Source: Selaginella moellendorffii
Lineage: Eukaryota > Streptophyta > Lycopodiopsida > Selaginellales > Selaginellaceae
NCBI RefSeq assembly: GCF_000143415.4
Contig: NW_003314303.1
Coordinates: 950,275-1,014,274 of the forward strand
DNA: 64,000 nucleotides
Direction: 5' to 3'
Of this stretch, positions 43,091 to 53,069 are shown one piece after another. Made by a program: the position numbers and the translations under genes. Every line of letters begins with the position of its first letter. The stretch's first letter is position 1. The notes beneath the pieces were generated by a model. It saw nothing but the letters and a program-made list of their open reading frames with translations, was not told the origin of the DNA and made no database searches.

Positions 43091-44252
43091 ATGGCCGAGC
43101 AGCAGCGAGAAGCCGAGCACGTTGCTGCAAATCCTTTACCTTTCCATGCTGCTGCTGCTGCAATCGCCGAGAGAACTTCGAGCGTAGATAAACGTGTTCA
43201 GGGCCGGACGTCGAGTGTTGACCACAGGAATGCCGCTCACAAGTGCTTCCCGCTGGAGCTCGTCGAGGAAGGGCGCTTTGACGACGAGCCAACAGGATAC
43301 TCCACCGGTTACTCGCTGCTCAAGAAGGTTGATTGCCAGCACAATTCCGTCCCTCTAACTTTGCTTGGTTTTCTCGAAACTGACATCCATCCAAAGTGCA
43401 GATCGCTTCTGAGTTCCTCGGCACCTTCATTCTCATCTTTGCAGCCGCAGGCACAGCCATCATGAACGAGAAATCTCACGGCGCGCTGGGAATCCAGGGA
43501 CTCGCAGGCGGAGCCGGCATCACGGTGATGATTGTCATCTTTGCAACCGGCCACATCTCAGGAGCTCACATCAACCCGGCAGTCACTCTTGCTTTTGCCA
43601 CTTTCCGCCACTTCCCGTGGATTCAGGTTCTTCCACCGACCACTCAATTTCTTCAAGCTTGCTCCGGGTCCGACTTAACTTGCGTCTTCAGGTGCCTTTG
43701 TATATCGCAGCTCAAGTGACAGCCTCCATCTCGGCATCCTTTCTTCTCAAGGGGATCTACCATCCCGATTTGGCCGGCGGTGTCACTGTTCCTGCTGGTA
43801 CTCATTGGCAGTCATTCCTCTTCGAGATCATTCTCACTGCCATCATGATGTTCGTCGTCACCTCAGTGGCCACTGACACCCGTGCTGTACGTCTTTCTTT
43901 ATCTTCGCTTGTCAAGCTTCATCTTCCGCTGGATTCTCTTCACAGGTCGGGGAGTTGGCCGGAATCGCTGTTGGCGCAACGGTTTTCCTCAACAATCTTA
44001 TCGCCGGGTAAGCGAATCGTCGCGCTCGGATAATCTTTCACTGTGCTCAAACAGTTGCCTTGTACTGACAGCCTGATCTCTGGAGCTTCGATGAACCCGT
44101 GCCGCTCGTTAGGCCCCGCGATTGCTGCTAACAACTTCAAAGGCTTCTGGATCTACGTAATTGGTCCGCTTATCGGCACCCAGCTCGGGGCAGCAGCATA
44201 CACTGCCATCCGATTCAAGGAGCTGGAACGTCCCAAAAGCTTCAGAAGATGA
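43091..44252 (+). CDS. NIP-type aquaporin with NPA/NPC motifs
   Basis: Five exons: 43091-43327, 43402-43626, 43692-43886, 43946-44007, 44072-44252; 299 aa. Exons 2, 3 and 4 have the same lengths (225, 195, 62 nt) and phases as the upstream NIP gene, showing a tandem duplication. The N-terminus (79 aa) is longer, with a repeated RTSSVD word, a likely phosphorylation region. The first half-helix has NPA (aa 137-139). The second reads GASMNPCRS: NPC at 248-250 with Arg 251 kept. Cys in this place is unusual; NIPs normally carry A, V, or I there. It could narrow or alter the pore, or make it thiol- and mercury-sensitive. Likely a plasma-membrane channel for small neutral solutes. Confidence 0.88.
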
Positions 44253-44504
44253 ACAGGAATGCCACTACTGTACGTGAAGGTTAGTGAGGATGAATGTAAG
44301 TCCTGTACCTGTAAATCCATATGTAAAATGCTGGTCCCAGTTGACCTCAATAGTTTGGTTTCTGATCACTGCTTACAGCTACGAGTGTGTCATTCTCAAC
44401 ATTAATAAAACAAGGAAACTGTGCTTGAAAATGACGAATGATTCATTTTTTACTATGTATGATACAGCTCATTTCATAAAACATACCGTATATCTGGAGG
44501 GCAA

Positions 44505-47320
44505 CTAGCCGGCCTTCTTGCCAAACCAGCTCTTTGATCTCACTCTCTTACCCTCCAGTGCCTGCAAAACAGCTGATCAAGTTAAAGGCAAATGGAGACA
44601 ATGAACATACCATTTGCTTGAAACGCCTTAAAGTAAGTACCGCACGATCGCGAAGCCTGCAGGTCGGCGATGGAACTTTACATCAACAAGTCGCCCATCT
44701 AAGTAGTCTTACCGATTATCTTTGAAAGCCAGCATGTGCTCTTTCCCATCGCTGCTTATTATTGCGCACTGAATAAACTGTCCCAAAATGACCCGCACCT
44801 GCACGATATAACAGTCACAAAACCAGTCGACAATTTCGGAAACACCTGCTTACATTAACGTCTGAAGTGTAACTTTCCTTAACCAACCGTACGCCGTTTC
44901 GTATTATTTGATAGCTCAAACGTTTGATTATCAAAGTTCCAGGTTCCCAGTCTTCAGTTCCGTCCTTCTGAAACATTAGGTACCACTCGGAGATCAAAGA
45001 TGGACACGGACTTATGCAGGAAAACTGCTCATAGTGCATCTAGCTATGTTCATGGTGCATTCAGAAAAGAAATGTGGACAGACCATAACCGTCACATCGA
45101 ACTGAGCCTGAGCAGCCGCAATATGAACATTGATTTGATCGTCCATGGTTGCATCTGCATACCAGCGGCATTCACAACCACAACAATTACTTCACTGTAA
45201 AGCCTTACCGCATTTGATTATGTTTTGATTGTTTGCAAACTCAATCACTTCCTCTCCCTGCAAAGAGAACTTATAAAAACCACGATGATAATGCAAGGTT
45301 TACCTTCCGTCCTCGATCATCCATAGGACAACATTGTATTGCGATAAAGGTTTCACAATCATCAGCACTTAGAGTGTATTCGGTTTGAGACGCGCCTAGA
45401 AAAACAATGATAATAGCATGGAAGCTGAGGTGTATACAAAAAGAACGTACCATCAATATCCTCGGCACCATCTTGGTAATACCGTATCCACTGCAAAAAA
45501 ACTTAGTAAATCCGTACTACAGCTTAATTCAAACCTGAAAATTGCAAAGAGCAGTTCCGTTGATGGAATGGCCACAAACAGTCAGTTTGCTTCCCAGCAC
45601 TGCATCTCCCACAATTCGCAGGCCAGCAACAGCAGGCAAAGGATCTTCTTCTGCAGGTGAAACATCGTCAGCAATAGTATTTCGCGTTTAAGTTTGACAA
45701 AACACCTGCGTGGTTAGGCTCCTCGGGTAATGATGGCAAATGTGGAGAACGCTTATGATCGTAATTGGTCCTGATGTCTGGATCATCACCCTCAATAGAA
45801 TGGAAATTTTCGTGTAAATCTGTATTGTGCTTAGGAACCATTCTGTTTTCCGGAACTTAGCAAAGTTATCAAATGCGAAATAAGCACACTTACTCTTGCA
45901 TATGCATATACTCGGGAGTACCAACAGATCGCGTCGTGTTGACGTTCAAAGAGGAAGGCGATGTAGGCCTTTGAATTTGAGGATAAATACTTTGAGGCAC
46001 AAGTTCTAGTCCCCGCCCATTCTGCAGCTACTGCAGGAGGTAATTCACAAAACTAAAAATCGGGCCTTACAGGCGAGGGAGGAGCAAATCGAGGGGGTGA
46101 TTGTACATTGGACGGAGACGGTGGCGTATACAACCATGGCCTGTAGAAACCTGGCTCTTTGATTCTTCTCTGCAAAACTAGCCTAGTAAGGAGGTTTCAG
46201 GTTCAATGACTTCAACCAACCTCATCATTTACTCTGGACTTCAAATGTTGCACCAATGCCTGTACATCACACATATACAGGTTTACCATCTATGTCCAAG
46301 AATTCCTTACTTTCACAGAGACGACGATTGATTGCGCATCTGTAGCTGGACGCAAATCAAACTCCTCCAGAAGTGGCAAGAGCGACGTCACAAGAAAGTT
46401 TCTTTCTTGTCCTAGAGCCTGCTCAATATCAGTTCAATAAACATTAATAAAAGAAGAAATAACGTTTTTTACTTGATTATCATAAGCAAGCTTCATATTT
46501 TTCTCAGCAAGCTCTTCACGAATCGTCAAGGCTTTTGACGTTGCATCAGCGACAGATTGCTGCTCCCGATAGTAGAACTGTAAAAACAAATAAAATAAAG
46601 TAGAGTATCACCGACGGAAAGCACTAACCACTTGTAGTTCTGCCATTTTTCTTTCCAAACTAGTGTTCTCAGCAAGAAGTTGTGTTTCCTGTGCACGGGA
46701 AGAGTTAACCAGACAGCGGATAATAGCAAGAGGGAGTACCCTTATAGTGGCCTCATAGAGTTTGCTCCGAAGATGACGGACTTCCTCCTCGTGCGTCCTC
46801 GTCGAAGCCAGTGTCATGTCCTGCCAATTAAATGGGATATAATACACGAATAAATTCGACAGCTACCGGTCTGAATGGAGGCACAGCATCCGACTTAACG
46901 TCCGCCCCATTTTCTGTGTTCGTGTTCCCATTTGCAGGAACGCGTTCTTGCGAGATTGTTTCCTCCTCTGGCTTTCGCGAGACAGCATTTTTCTTCTGCA
47001 AATGGAAGATGATTTACCTGGTTTGGAGGACAAGGTAAAGGAGGGTAACTTACCAGAGTTGCAATTTCATGCTGGGCGCTCTGTAGAGCAGTACGCAGGT
47101 GATTCGCCTCGGCAGCCTTAACAATTCAGTCAGATGTGTGAGAGAGTGAAAAATGTTAAAATTCTACCTTCTCCGTAAGTGCAATTTCGGCCTTTTCGAG
47201 AAGATCATAGACTTCTACGGGATCCCTGAATCCATTCTCAAGCTCTGTCCCACCATTAGCATGCGCCTGATTCCCATGGAAGCGTCCAGCACTGTCGGTG
47301 TATCTAATAGCGGCTTGCAT
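44505..47320 (-). CDS. Coiled-coil protein with C-terminal Ig/PH-like region
   Basis: Twenty short exons: 47168-47320, 47054-47116, 46867-46995, 46740-46820, 46629-46688, 46473-46577, 46311-46418, 46221-46259, 46071-46169, 45894-46021, 45706-45842, 45535-45650, 45451-45490, 45304-45395, 45209-45257, 45090-45154, 44854-44967, 44713-44798, 44611-44656, 44505-44561; 588 aa with all phases closing. Residues 30-230 are mostly coiled coil (EVYDLLEKAEIALTEK, EEVRHLRSKLYEA, LLAENTSLERKMAEL). A Pro-rich linker follows (LYTPPSPSNVQSPPRFAP). From about aa 405 comes an Ig-like unit: GLRIVGDAVLGSKLTVCG, NFQWIRYYQDG, ECETF-like IAIQCCPMDDRGRKG, then a PH-like end (LIIKRLSYQIIRNGVRLV). The layout recalls the actin-binding SCAB1 type, but identity is uncertain. 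C-terminus is basic. No membrane segment. Confidence 0.75.
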
Positions 47321-47822
47321 TCTTCCGATAAAATCCCTGCGAGAATTCTAGGCCCCTACATGCCGCACCAAAGCTCCAGCCCTAGGAGACAGAGCTTCAG
47401 ATCCACCTGATTTCGATCCAAATCGCGAGAGCGCCCCCGATCGTGAGCTGCTGCTGCTGGGAGAAATCGCCTCCGGCACGAAATCGCGATCGCGGGCCAC
47501 CCCGCATTGCTCCAAGGCGCTTTGGCCAGACCTCCAAAAATGCAATACGAAATAAAAACCCTATCATAAGAACACAGTGACGACCTTGACGTCCGCGCCG
47601 CCCTTCAACACGGCATTTTCCACGTCGTTCAGTCCACGTCATTAGTTACATTAAAAGCGATGGCTTTCGTTTAATCCAACGGCAGTAAGAAATGCGCTCG
47701 AATATTCCACCACAAATATACGAATATTCTACCACGAAGCTTTACACAAGGAGGAGCGAGAAAGCGGGCGAAGGAAAAAATATACCTAGCTTGTTCTGGG
47801 CGGGAAATGGCGATGGCGGGGG

Positions 47823-47829
47823 TATAAAA
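47823..47829 (+). promoter_or_regulatory. TATA-like box of the LEA-2 gene
   Basis: TATAAAA lies only 10-16 bp before the first good ATG (47839). If it is the real TATA box, transcription would begin near 47855 and translation would start at the next in-frame ATG, 47866. Confidence 0.35.
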
Positions 47830-47838
47830 TGGGGCGCC

Positions 47839-49011
47839 ATGGATGGAGATCTCACAGCGAGAGCGATGGATCAAGGAGTGCAATCGCGCTTGCAGGTAGA
47901 GATTATCAGCAATTCGGCCGGGTCGAGCAGCGTCGGCGTGGATCTCCAGGTCAGGAACGCGCAGCGATTCCCCGTTCACGTCATGGACATCGAGGTGCTG
48001 ATCGAGGAGCCCGGCCGCGAGGAGCGTGAGCGCAAGGCCGCGAGCGCCAAGCTCGATCACTCGTGCATCGTCCAGCCGCGCTCCTCCAAGCTCGTCAAGA
48101 TCCCGCTCGCGAGCTTAATCCGGCCCAGCGCCACGCCGGTGCCGTACATGCTCCGGGCCAATGTGGCCATGAAGGACCGAGTGCACGGCGCGTACCAGGT
48201 AAGTACGGAACGCGTACGGCAGATGTTCTTCAAGGACGCCGCTGACAAGAAGGTCAAGGCCGTGGAGAGAAAGCACTTGGATGGAGGCATCGAAGGGATT
48301 CACGTATGGACCAACTTTCCAAAGGAGGTGGTGGTGGCTTTCGACTTCCAAGTGAAAAACTCCAACTTTCTGCCGCTCAAGCTCCTCCACGCCGATTTCT
48401 CCGTCATGAGTGATGGCACGAAGATCCTGGAGACGAAAGTGGTCCACAACACGAGCATCCCAGGGAAGTCGTCGGCTAGAATCAAGATGAAGCTTTCGAT
48501 CCCGCTCAAGATCATACGTGACAGCTTCCCCGGTGGGCTCCCTTCGTCCGTTCTTCCAGTCCAGATGGACATCTCCTTCTGGTTCAAGGAGACTTTCTAC
48601 GGCCTCTACAAGATCGATGCTCGCAAGACGGGCGTGCTGGTCGTGCCCGAGGCGCCGGCGATCGCGATCCACAAGGTGGTGTTCACTTTCGACGAGGATA
48701 ACAAGCCGGTTGCGAGACTGGAGCTGCTGGTTTCCAACGCGAATGTCTTTGATCTGGAGCTCAAGAGCCTGGAGTACCAAGCCGTGTCGAAGGAGACAGG
48801 ATCGACGCTCATGCTCGCGAAGTTTAAAGACGATGACGCCGTCATTGTCCCCGAAGGAGGAAAGGTTACCATCTGGGCTCTTGCGAAGCCTGGGACACAC
48901 GAGTTTGGATCGGTGCTGTGGAAGCTCTACAAAGGCGAGCAGGACTACGTCGTAAAAACTTCGCTGGAGACCGAAACCGAGTTGTATGGTAAGATTGTTT
49001 TCCAAAGCTAG
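47839..49011 (+). CDS. LEA-2 / WHy-domain protein with three repeats
   Basis: Intronless, 390 aa from the ATG at 47839 (good context GCGCCATGG); the in-frame ATG at 47866 is an alternative, and one at 47692 is unlikely as it precedes the TATA-like box. Three LEA14-type (WHy) units follow: aa 15-115 (VDLQVRNAQRFPVHVMDIEV), about 150-260 (VVAFDFQVKNSNFLPLKLLH, NTSIPGKSSARIKMKLSIPL) and about 270-388 (ARLELLVSNANVFDLELKSL, AVIVPEGGKVTIWA). Such domains form beta-sandwiches related to desiccation and pathogen responses and act by protein or membrane protection. No transmembrane segment, so it is probably cytosolic, as LEA14 is. It is divergent from the coiled-coil gene at 47320 and convergent with the pectinesterase. 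Confidence 0.8.
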   Translation: MDGDLTARAMDQGVQSRLQVEIISNSAGSSSVGVDLQVRNAQRFPVHVMDIEVLIEEPGREERERKAASAKLDHSCIVQPRSSKLVKIPLASLIRPSATPVPYMLRANVAMKDRVHGAYQVSTERVRQMFFKDAADKKVKAVERKHLDGGIEGIHVWTNFPKEVVVAFDFQVKNSNFLPLKLLHADFSVMSDGTKILETKVVHNTSIPGKSSARIKMKLSIPLKIIRDSFPGGLPSSVLPVQMDISFWFKETFYGLYKIDARKTGVLVVPEAPAIAIHKVVFTFDEDNKPVARLELLVSNANVFDLELKSLEYQAVSKETGSTLMLAKFKDDDAVIVPEGGKVTIWALAKPGTHEFGSVLWKLYKGEQDYVVKTSLETETELYGKIVFQS

Positions 49012-49101
49012 CTCCTGGTCTCGGAAGAAGGACGAAGAAAATCAGAACTCAAACGTGTATAACTTCTACCTTGGTCGATTGATTGTAAATATTTCCGGTG
49101 A

Positions 49102-50626
49102 CTAGAGCTCGTCATTGTCATCGTGCTCGTAATTCAGCACCCCCAACTCTTGTGTTGTTGCTGCTGAAATTTTCTTCTCGCTCGATGCCATGAGCTCTGG
49201 TATCCATTCATCTCCATCGATGAAAAGCGGGCTCAAGTAAGGATAAGCTTGCCAATCCGAAAGAGAGTGAGACCAGTTCGCTCGTTTTCTCCTGTTGGAT
49301 CCCAAGCCAGAGCACTCGTATTCGCCATAAACAACCGTCCTGCAAAGAGCTCAAGCCAGTGAGCAAGGAAAAAATTCGAAGCAAAGCAACGAAAGAAGTC
49401 CGGAAGAAGAAAAAACGAATAGAGAAAGGTTGCGTGAACTTACAAAGTTCTGCCCGAGTCTCCCCAGTCGTCCCATCCAACCGGATGGACGATGCTGTCC
49501 ATGGAAGTGTACGCAAAGATTACTCTGGAGAACGGACCCCACGCTCGTCCCAAGAGAACGTTTCCAGTCCCCGTTATACTACAGTTGACGAACGAAAAAG
49601 CCGAGGCTTCCGACCACTTTAGTCGTCGCTGAGCAGTGATCGACCCCGAGACTTTCTTCGATGGGTTCGCAACTGAGTGGAGTTCACAGTTCTGAGAAAC
49701 ACGTAGAAAACTCTGAAGGAGCTCAAGCTTTTTGAAAAAGAAGTACCTCGTAGAGAGATCGTCCACTCCCACAGATGAAATCGATGGATCCCTCGATGAA
49801 GCATTCCTTGAAGTAGTGTCGGCCTTGGTCGTCGAATAGAGTGTCTTGGAAGCCATAAAAGCCGCAGCCATAGAACGCTGCTCGGTCGGATGAAACTCTC
49901 AGAGCAACGGCTTGAGCTCCTTGAACTCCAACTCCTGGTCCTGGAGAAGTGTTCTACGCTGGAATACGTTAGTAGATTGAACATCTCGCTGCCTTACCAG
50001 AAAACTCAAGTTCTTGGCAACAAAATCTGTTGCTTCCACGCTCACACTTGCACTTTTGTATGTTCTGCCGCTAGAATTTGCGGTGTCGTTCCAGGCTATG
50101 GCTGTGAGGTCCATTCCTTGTCCCTGCAAAGTAATATACGGCTTGCTATGTGGGATCAACACCTTTTCCCTGGATCCAAACAAAGAGAACGATGACAGAA
50201 ACCTTGCAGCGAGATTCAGAAACTTTCTTACGTGAATGTTCCATTGTTAATATAGATATGAACTGGAACTTGGTTGTAGTCGGGAACAGCGTCGATCGCA
50301 TCCTGGACTGTGCGGAAATCTCCAAATCCTTTTTGATCTACAATAAAAACAACCGGTGAAGCCTCACGATCGTCACAACTGCTAGTGATATCTAAAGTGA
50401 AAGGAAGAGTCAGGGAAGCTGGCTCTGGAGAAAACAGGCTTTGGAAGACACACATAGCCATGGCGGCGCCATAGATTCTAGGAGCTGTGTGAGAGCGCAA
50501 AAGCACGAAGACATGCAAAAGCAGCCACGCAACAGCAGAAAGAACAACACCAACAACGAGTTGTTTGGTTTTTCTCGAAGCTCGAGTCATAGCGAGATGG
50601 ATTAGAGCCGTAGGAATTTCCACCAA
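49102..50626 (-). CDS. Pectinesterase (PME) without PRO domain, signal-anchored
   Basis: Five exons: 50232-50626, 49998-50169, 49747-49953, 49444-49691, 49102-49339; 419 aa. The start at 50626 could also be the Met 12 codons later. A hydrophobic segment ([21 protein letters not shown], preceded by basic RKTK) acts as signal peptide or anchor. The catalytic domain starts at [19 protein letters not shown] (about aa 92). Active-site landmarks: [28 protein letters not shown] and LGRAWGP, giving the expected two Gln, two Asp and Arg; the second Asp motif is DFICG instead of DFIFG. There is no inhibitor-like PRO region, so it is a group-2 enzyme. It de-esterifies cell-wall pectin, releasing methanol and allowing calcium cross-linking. 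Confidence 0.88.
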
Positions 50627-51174
50627 GCTTGCTGCTTAATACGAAGAGAACTCTTCTGGAACAACTGAAGAACCATCTCTAAGCAAGTAAGGACGCAAAC
50701 AATCAATGAAGGAAGAAATGCCTTACAAGCAATGCAAAGAATTTTAGCAAGGCCAAGTCTGGAAAACAAAACAAATCCATCGCTCAAAGGTTTCTAGCGA
50801 AGAATCAAAGAATGGAATCGAACGGCACAATTAGAATGCAAAATTCCGCTAGAGTTTCTTACAATCATAAGAATTTCTTGCAAGCAACCATGGAATGGGA
50901 ATGGCGAGGTTTCGTTTATGCAAAGCAAAGCCCTGTAGCTACTACCACTAAAGAAAGAATGCTGGCATCGCGATCACATACCTGGAAGGAGCGACCATCA
51001 TGGATGGAACGCGAGCGTTTGTGGCGTCGACACGCCACGGCGAGACGCGTCAAATTCCCCATTCTAATAGCAAATAGGGTTCTACAACTAGGCTAGGGTT
51101 TTACATTGGAGGAAATATTTTGCGGTACTCCGGTGATCGATCGATCGATCGCGTGCCGTGCCAGGTTTGTAGCG
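50627..51174. promoter_or_regulatory. Shared upstream region of divergent PME and PEF genes
   Basis: About 550 bp between two divergent starts. No supported gene. A (GATC)n-like run GATCGATCGATCGATCG at about 51135 lies in the leader of the PEF gene. No obvious TATA box on either strand. Confidence 0.35.
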
Positions 51175-52302
51175 ATGTCGCATTCCGGAGGAGGATACTC
51201 GAGCGCGCCATCGGCGCCACCGGCGCCTTCATCGCCCTATCAATCATGGCAGCCGGGGCAATCCACAGCCTACTCGTCATCGCCATACGCGCAGCCTCCG
51301 TCGGCCTCGCCAGGGATGTCTCCAGCTCCTCCTTATGCATCTCCATACTCGTCTGGATCTGGAGCTCCTCCATCCTATGGGGGCGCCGCGCCGACGCCTC
51401 CCTATGGAGGACCTCCATCGGCTCCTTGGGCTCAGCCTCCATCGGGCTATCCATACGGCTATCCACAGCAGCCTCCACAGCCGGGCTACGGCCAATTCGG
51501 GGCGCAATTCCCTCCTGGGACCGATCCGGAGATCGTTCGCGCTTTCCAGGGCGCCGATCGCGATGGCAGTGGGACGATCGATGATATGGAGCTCCAGACG
51601 GCGCTCTCGGCTGGGCAGCCTTTCAGCTTGCGGACGGTCCATCTCATGCTCCACCAGTTTGCCAACAATGCGAAGAGAATCGGTAAAGCCTTTTTCTTGT
51701 GCTTCTCTTTTTTACTTTTGAGACTGAGTGGAAGCTTCGATCGTTTTCCAGGACCAACGGAGTTTGCGACGCTCTGGAAGGCTCTAAGAGACTGGAGAGT
51801 AAGCACTAATCTTAATTCTATAGTATGATTGATATGGAACTTTGCCTGTGACTTCCAGGGAACTTTCGAGCGGTTTGATAGAGATCGCAGCGGGAGAATA
51901 GAGACCGGAGAACTTAGAGACGCGCTCTTGAGCCTCGGATATGCAGTCCCACCATCGGTACTGCAAATTCTAGTCTCAAAGTACGATAAGACTGGGCAAG
52001 CCCGCGGCCTAGATTATGACAACTTTGTCGAGTAAGCTGTTTTCCTTTTGTTTCGTGCTCGTGTGCGTTAACTAACGCTCTGCTCATTGTTTCCTCTCTT
52101 ATACAGGTGTGGCTTGGTTGTAAAGGTGAGTTCATCGTTTTATTTTCTTTCTTTTGTTGTTTTGGTGACACTGACAAGTTCCTACCGTGCAATGCAGGGA
52201 CTCACGGAGAAGTTCAAGGAGAAGGATGTGAAGCTCACGGGCTCGGCCACGCTAAGCTACGAGGCGTTCATGCTTATGGTTTTGCCTTTCATTGTTGCTT
52301 AG
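51175..52302 (+). CDS. Penta-EF-hand calcium-binding protein (ALG-2/CML48-50-like)
   Basis: Five exons: 51175-51682, 51752-51798, 51859-52031, 52107-52125, 52198-52302; 283 aa. The ATG at 51175 is preferred over the in-frame one at 51106 because the protein then starts MSHSGGGYSS, the usual family opening. The first 115 aa are Pro/Gly/Tyr/Ser-rich with PPYG- and YPQQPPQPGYG-like repeats. EF-hand 1 (DRDGSGTIDDME, about aa 127-138) and EF-hand 3 (DRDRSGRIETGE) have full calcium ligands; the other hands are weaker, and the last ends SYEAFMLMVLPFIVA. Exon 4 is a 19-nt microexon coding for ECGLVVK at its borders. PEF proteins dimerise and change partner binding upon calcium rise, often at membranes. 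Confidence 0.88.
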
Positions 52303-52559
52303 AAATATTACTCTCTTGTTAGATTACTCATCGTGTTTGTATGTTTGTTTGCAAAGTATTGGAACCAGGCAGTAGTGAAAGCGAAAGAAGACGTACGTGT
52401 TCTATCGCTCGAAAAGACTTGCCACTGTATAATCAGGTACTCACAAACGACTAATTCAAGTGGCTCATCCAATTTGTCAACTAAGTGCATTTGTGTTTTT
52501 ATGGAAACTTTGCCATAGCTTTGGTGTTTACAGTCAGTGGACTGACTAAAATTTGAGGT

Positions 52560-52700
52560 TTCTGCAGGACAAACTCTGCAACACTCCGATTTTTCAAGTG
52601 TTTCAAAGACACGAACTTCGGCCTTGACAACCTACAAAATTTCCAACACGGTAAGACACGCCTAGACTATGACAAGGTTCCTGCTTAAGTCTTAAGATCG
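52560..52700 (+). pseudogene. Decayed tail duplicate of the PEF gene
   Basis: About 250 bp behind the PEF stop, frames read FKCFKDTNF then LQNF and HGKTRLDYDKV, echoing FERFDRDRSG, LQILVSKYDKTG and GLDYDNFVE of PEF exon 3. The nucleotide word CGCCTAGACTATGACAA matches CGGCCTAGATTATGACAA. Too decayed to be sure. Confidence 0.35.
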
Positions 52701-53069
52701 ATTTGTCAATTAATTGGCAAGTTCCGTGTTCTTCCTTCTTTCTTCTTTTGCATCTACAGGTGTAAGGCCAGTTCTTCAGTTTATCGTTTTGTCCAGCAGC
52801 AACTTGGCGATGATGCTATCAGGTTTTGCGACGATGCTAAAAGCCATGAAACTTTCATTTGTTTGTAATATATTCTCGTCGTGTGTGTCTTTTTGGAAAT
52901 CAGAGTTGGCTCGACTTTTCTCGAAACCAATATGTACATATCTTGCAGCTTCATTCTCGAGGTAATCCTTCAATGCTTATTCGATCAGCCTCTCACTGAC
53001 CTTGTATGCTGTAACATATATATAGGATATAAAAAAGAGTCCAGGGAGATTCCAACTCTTTCTTCATCG
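52701..53069. other. Intergenic, nothing supported
   Basis: Convergent spacer between the PEF tail and the kinase gene. It may include the rest of the decayed PEF duplicate. No coding frame of note. Confidence 0.35.

Noticed and set aside
48115-49005. 296-aa minus frame opposite the LEA-2 gene
   Set aside because: Antisense shadow; the plus frame has clear LEA-2 repeats.
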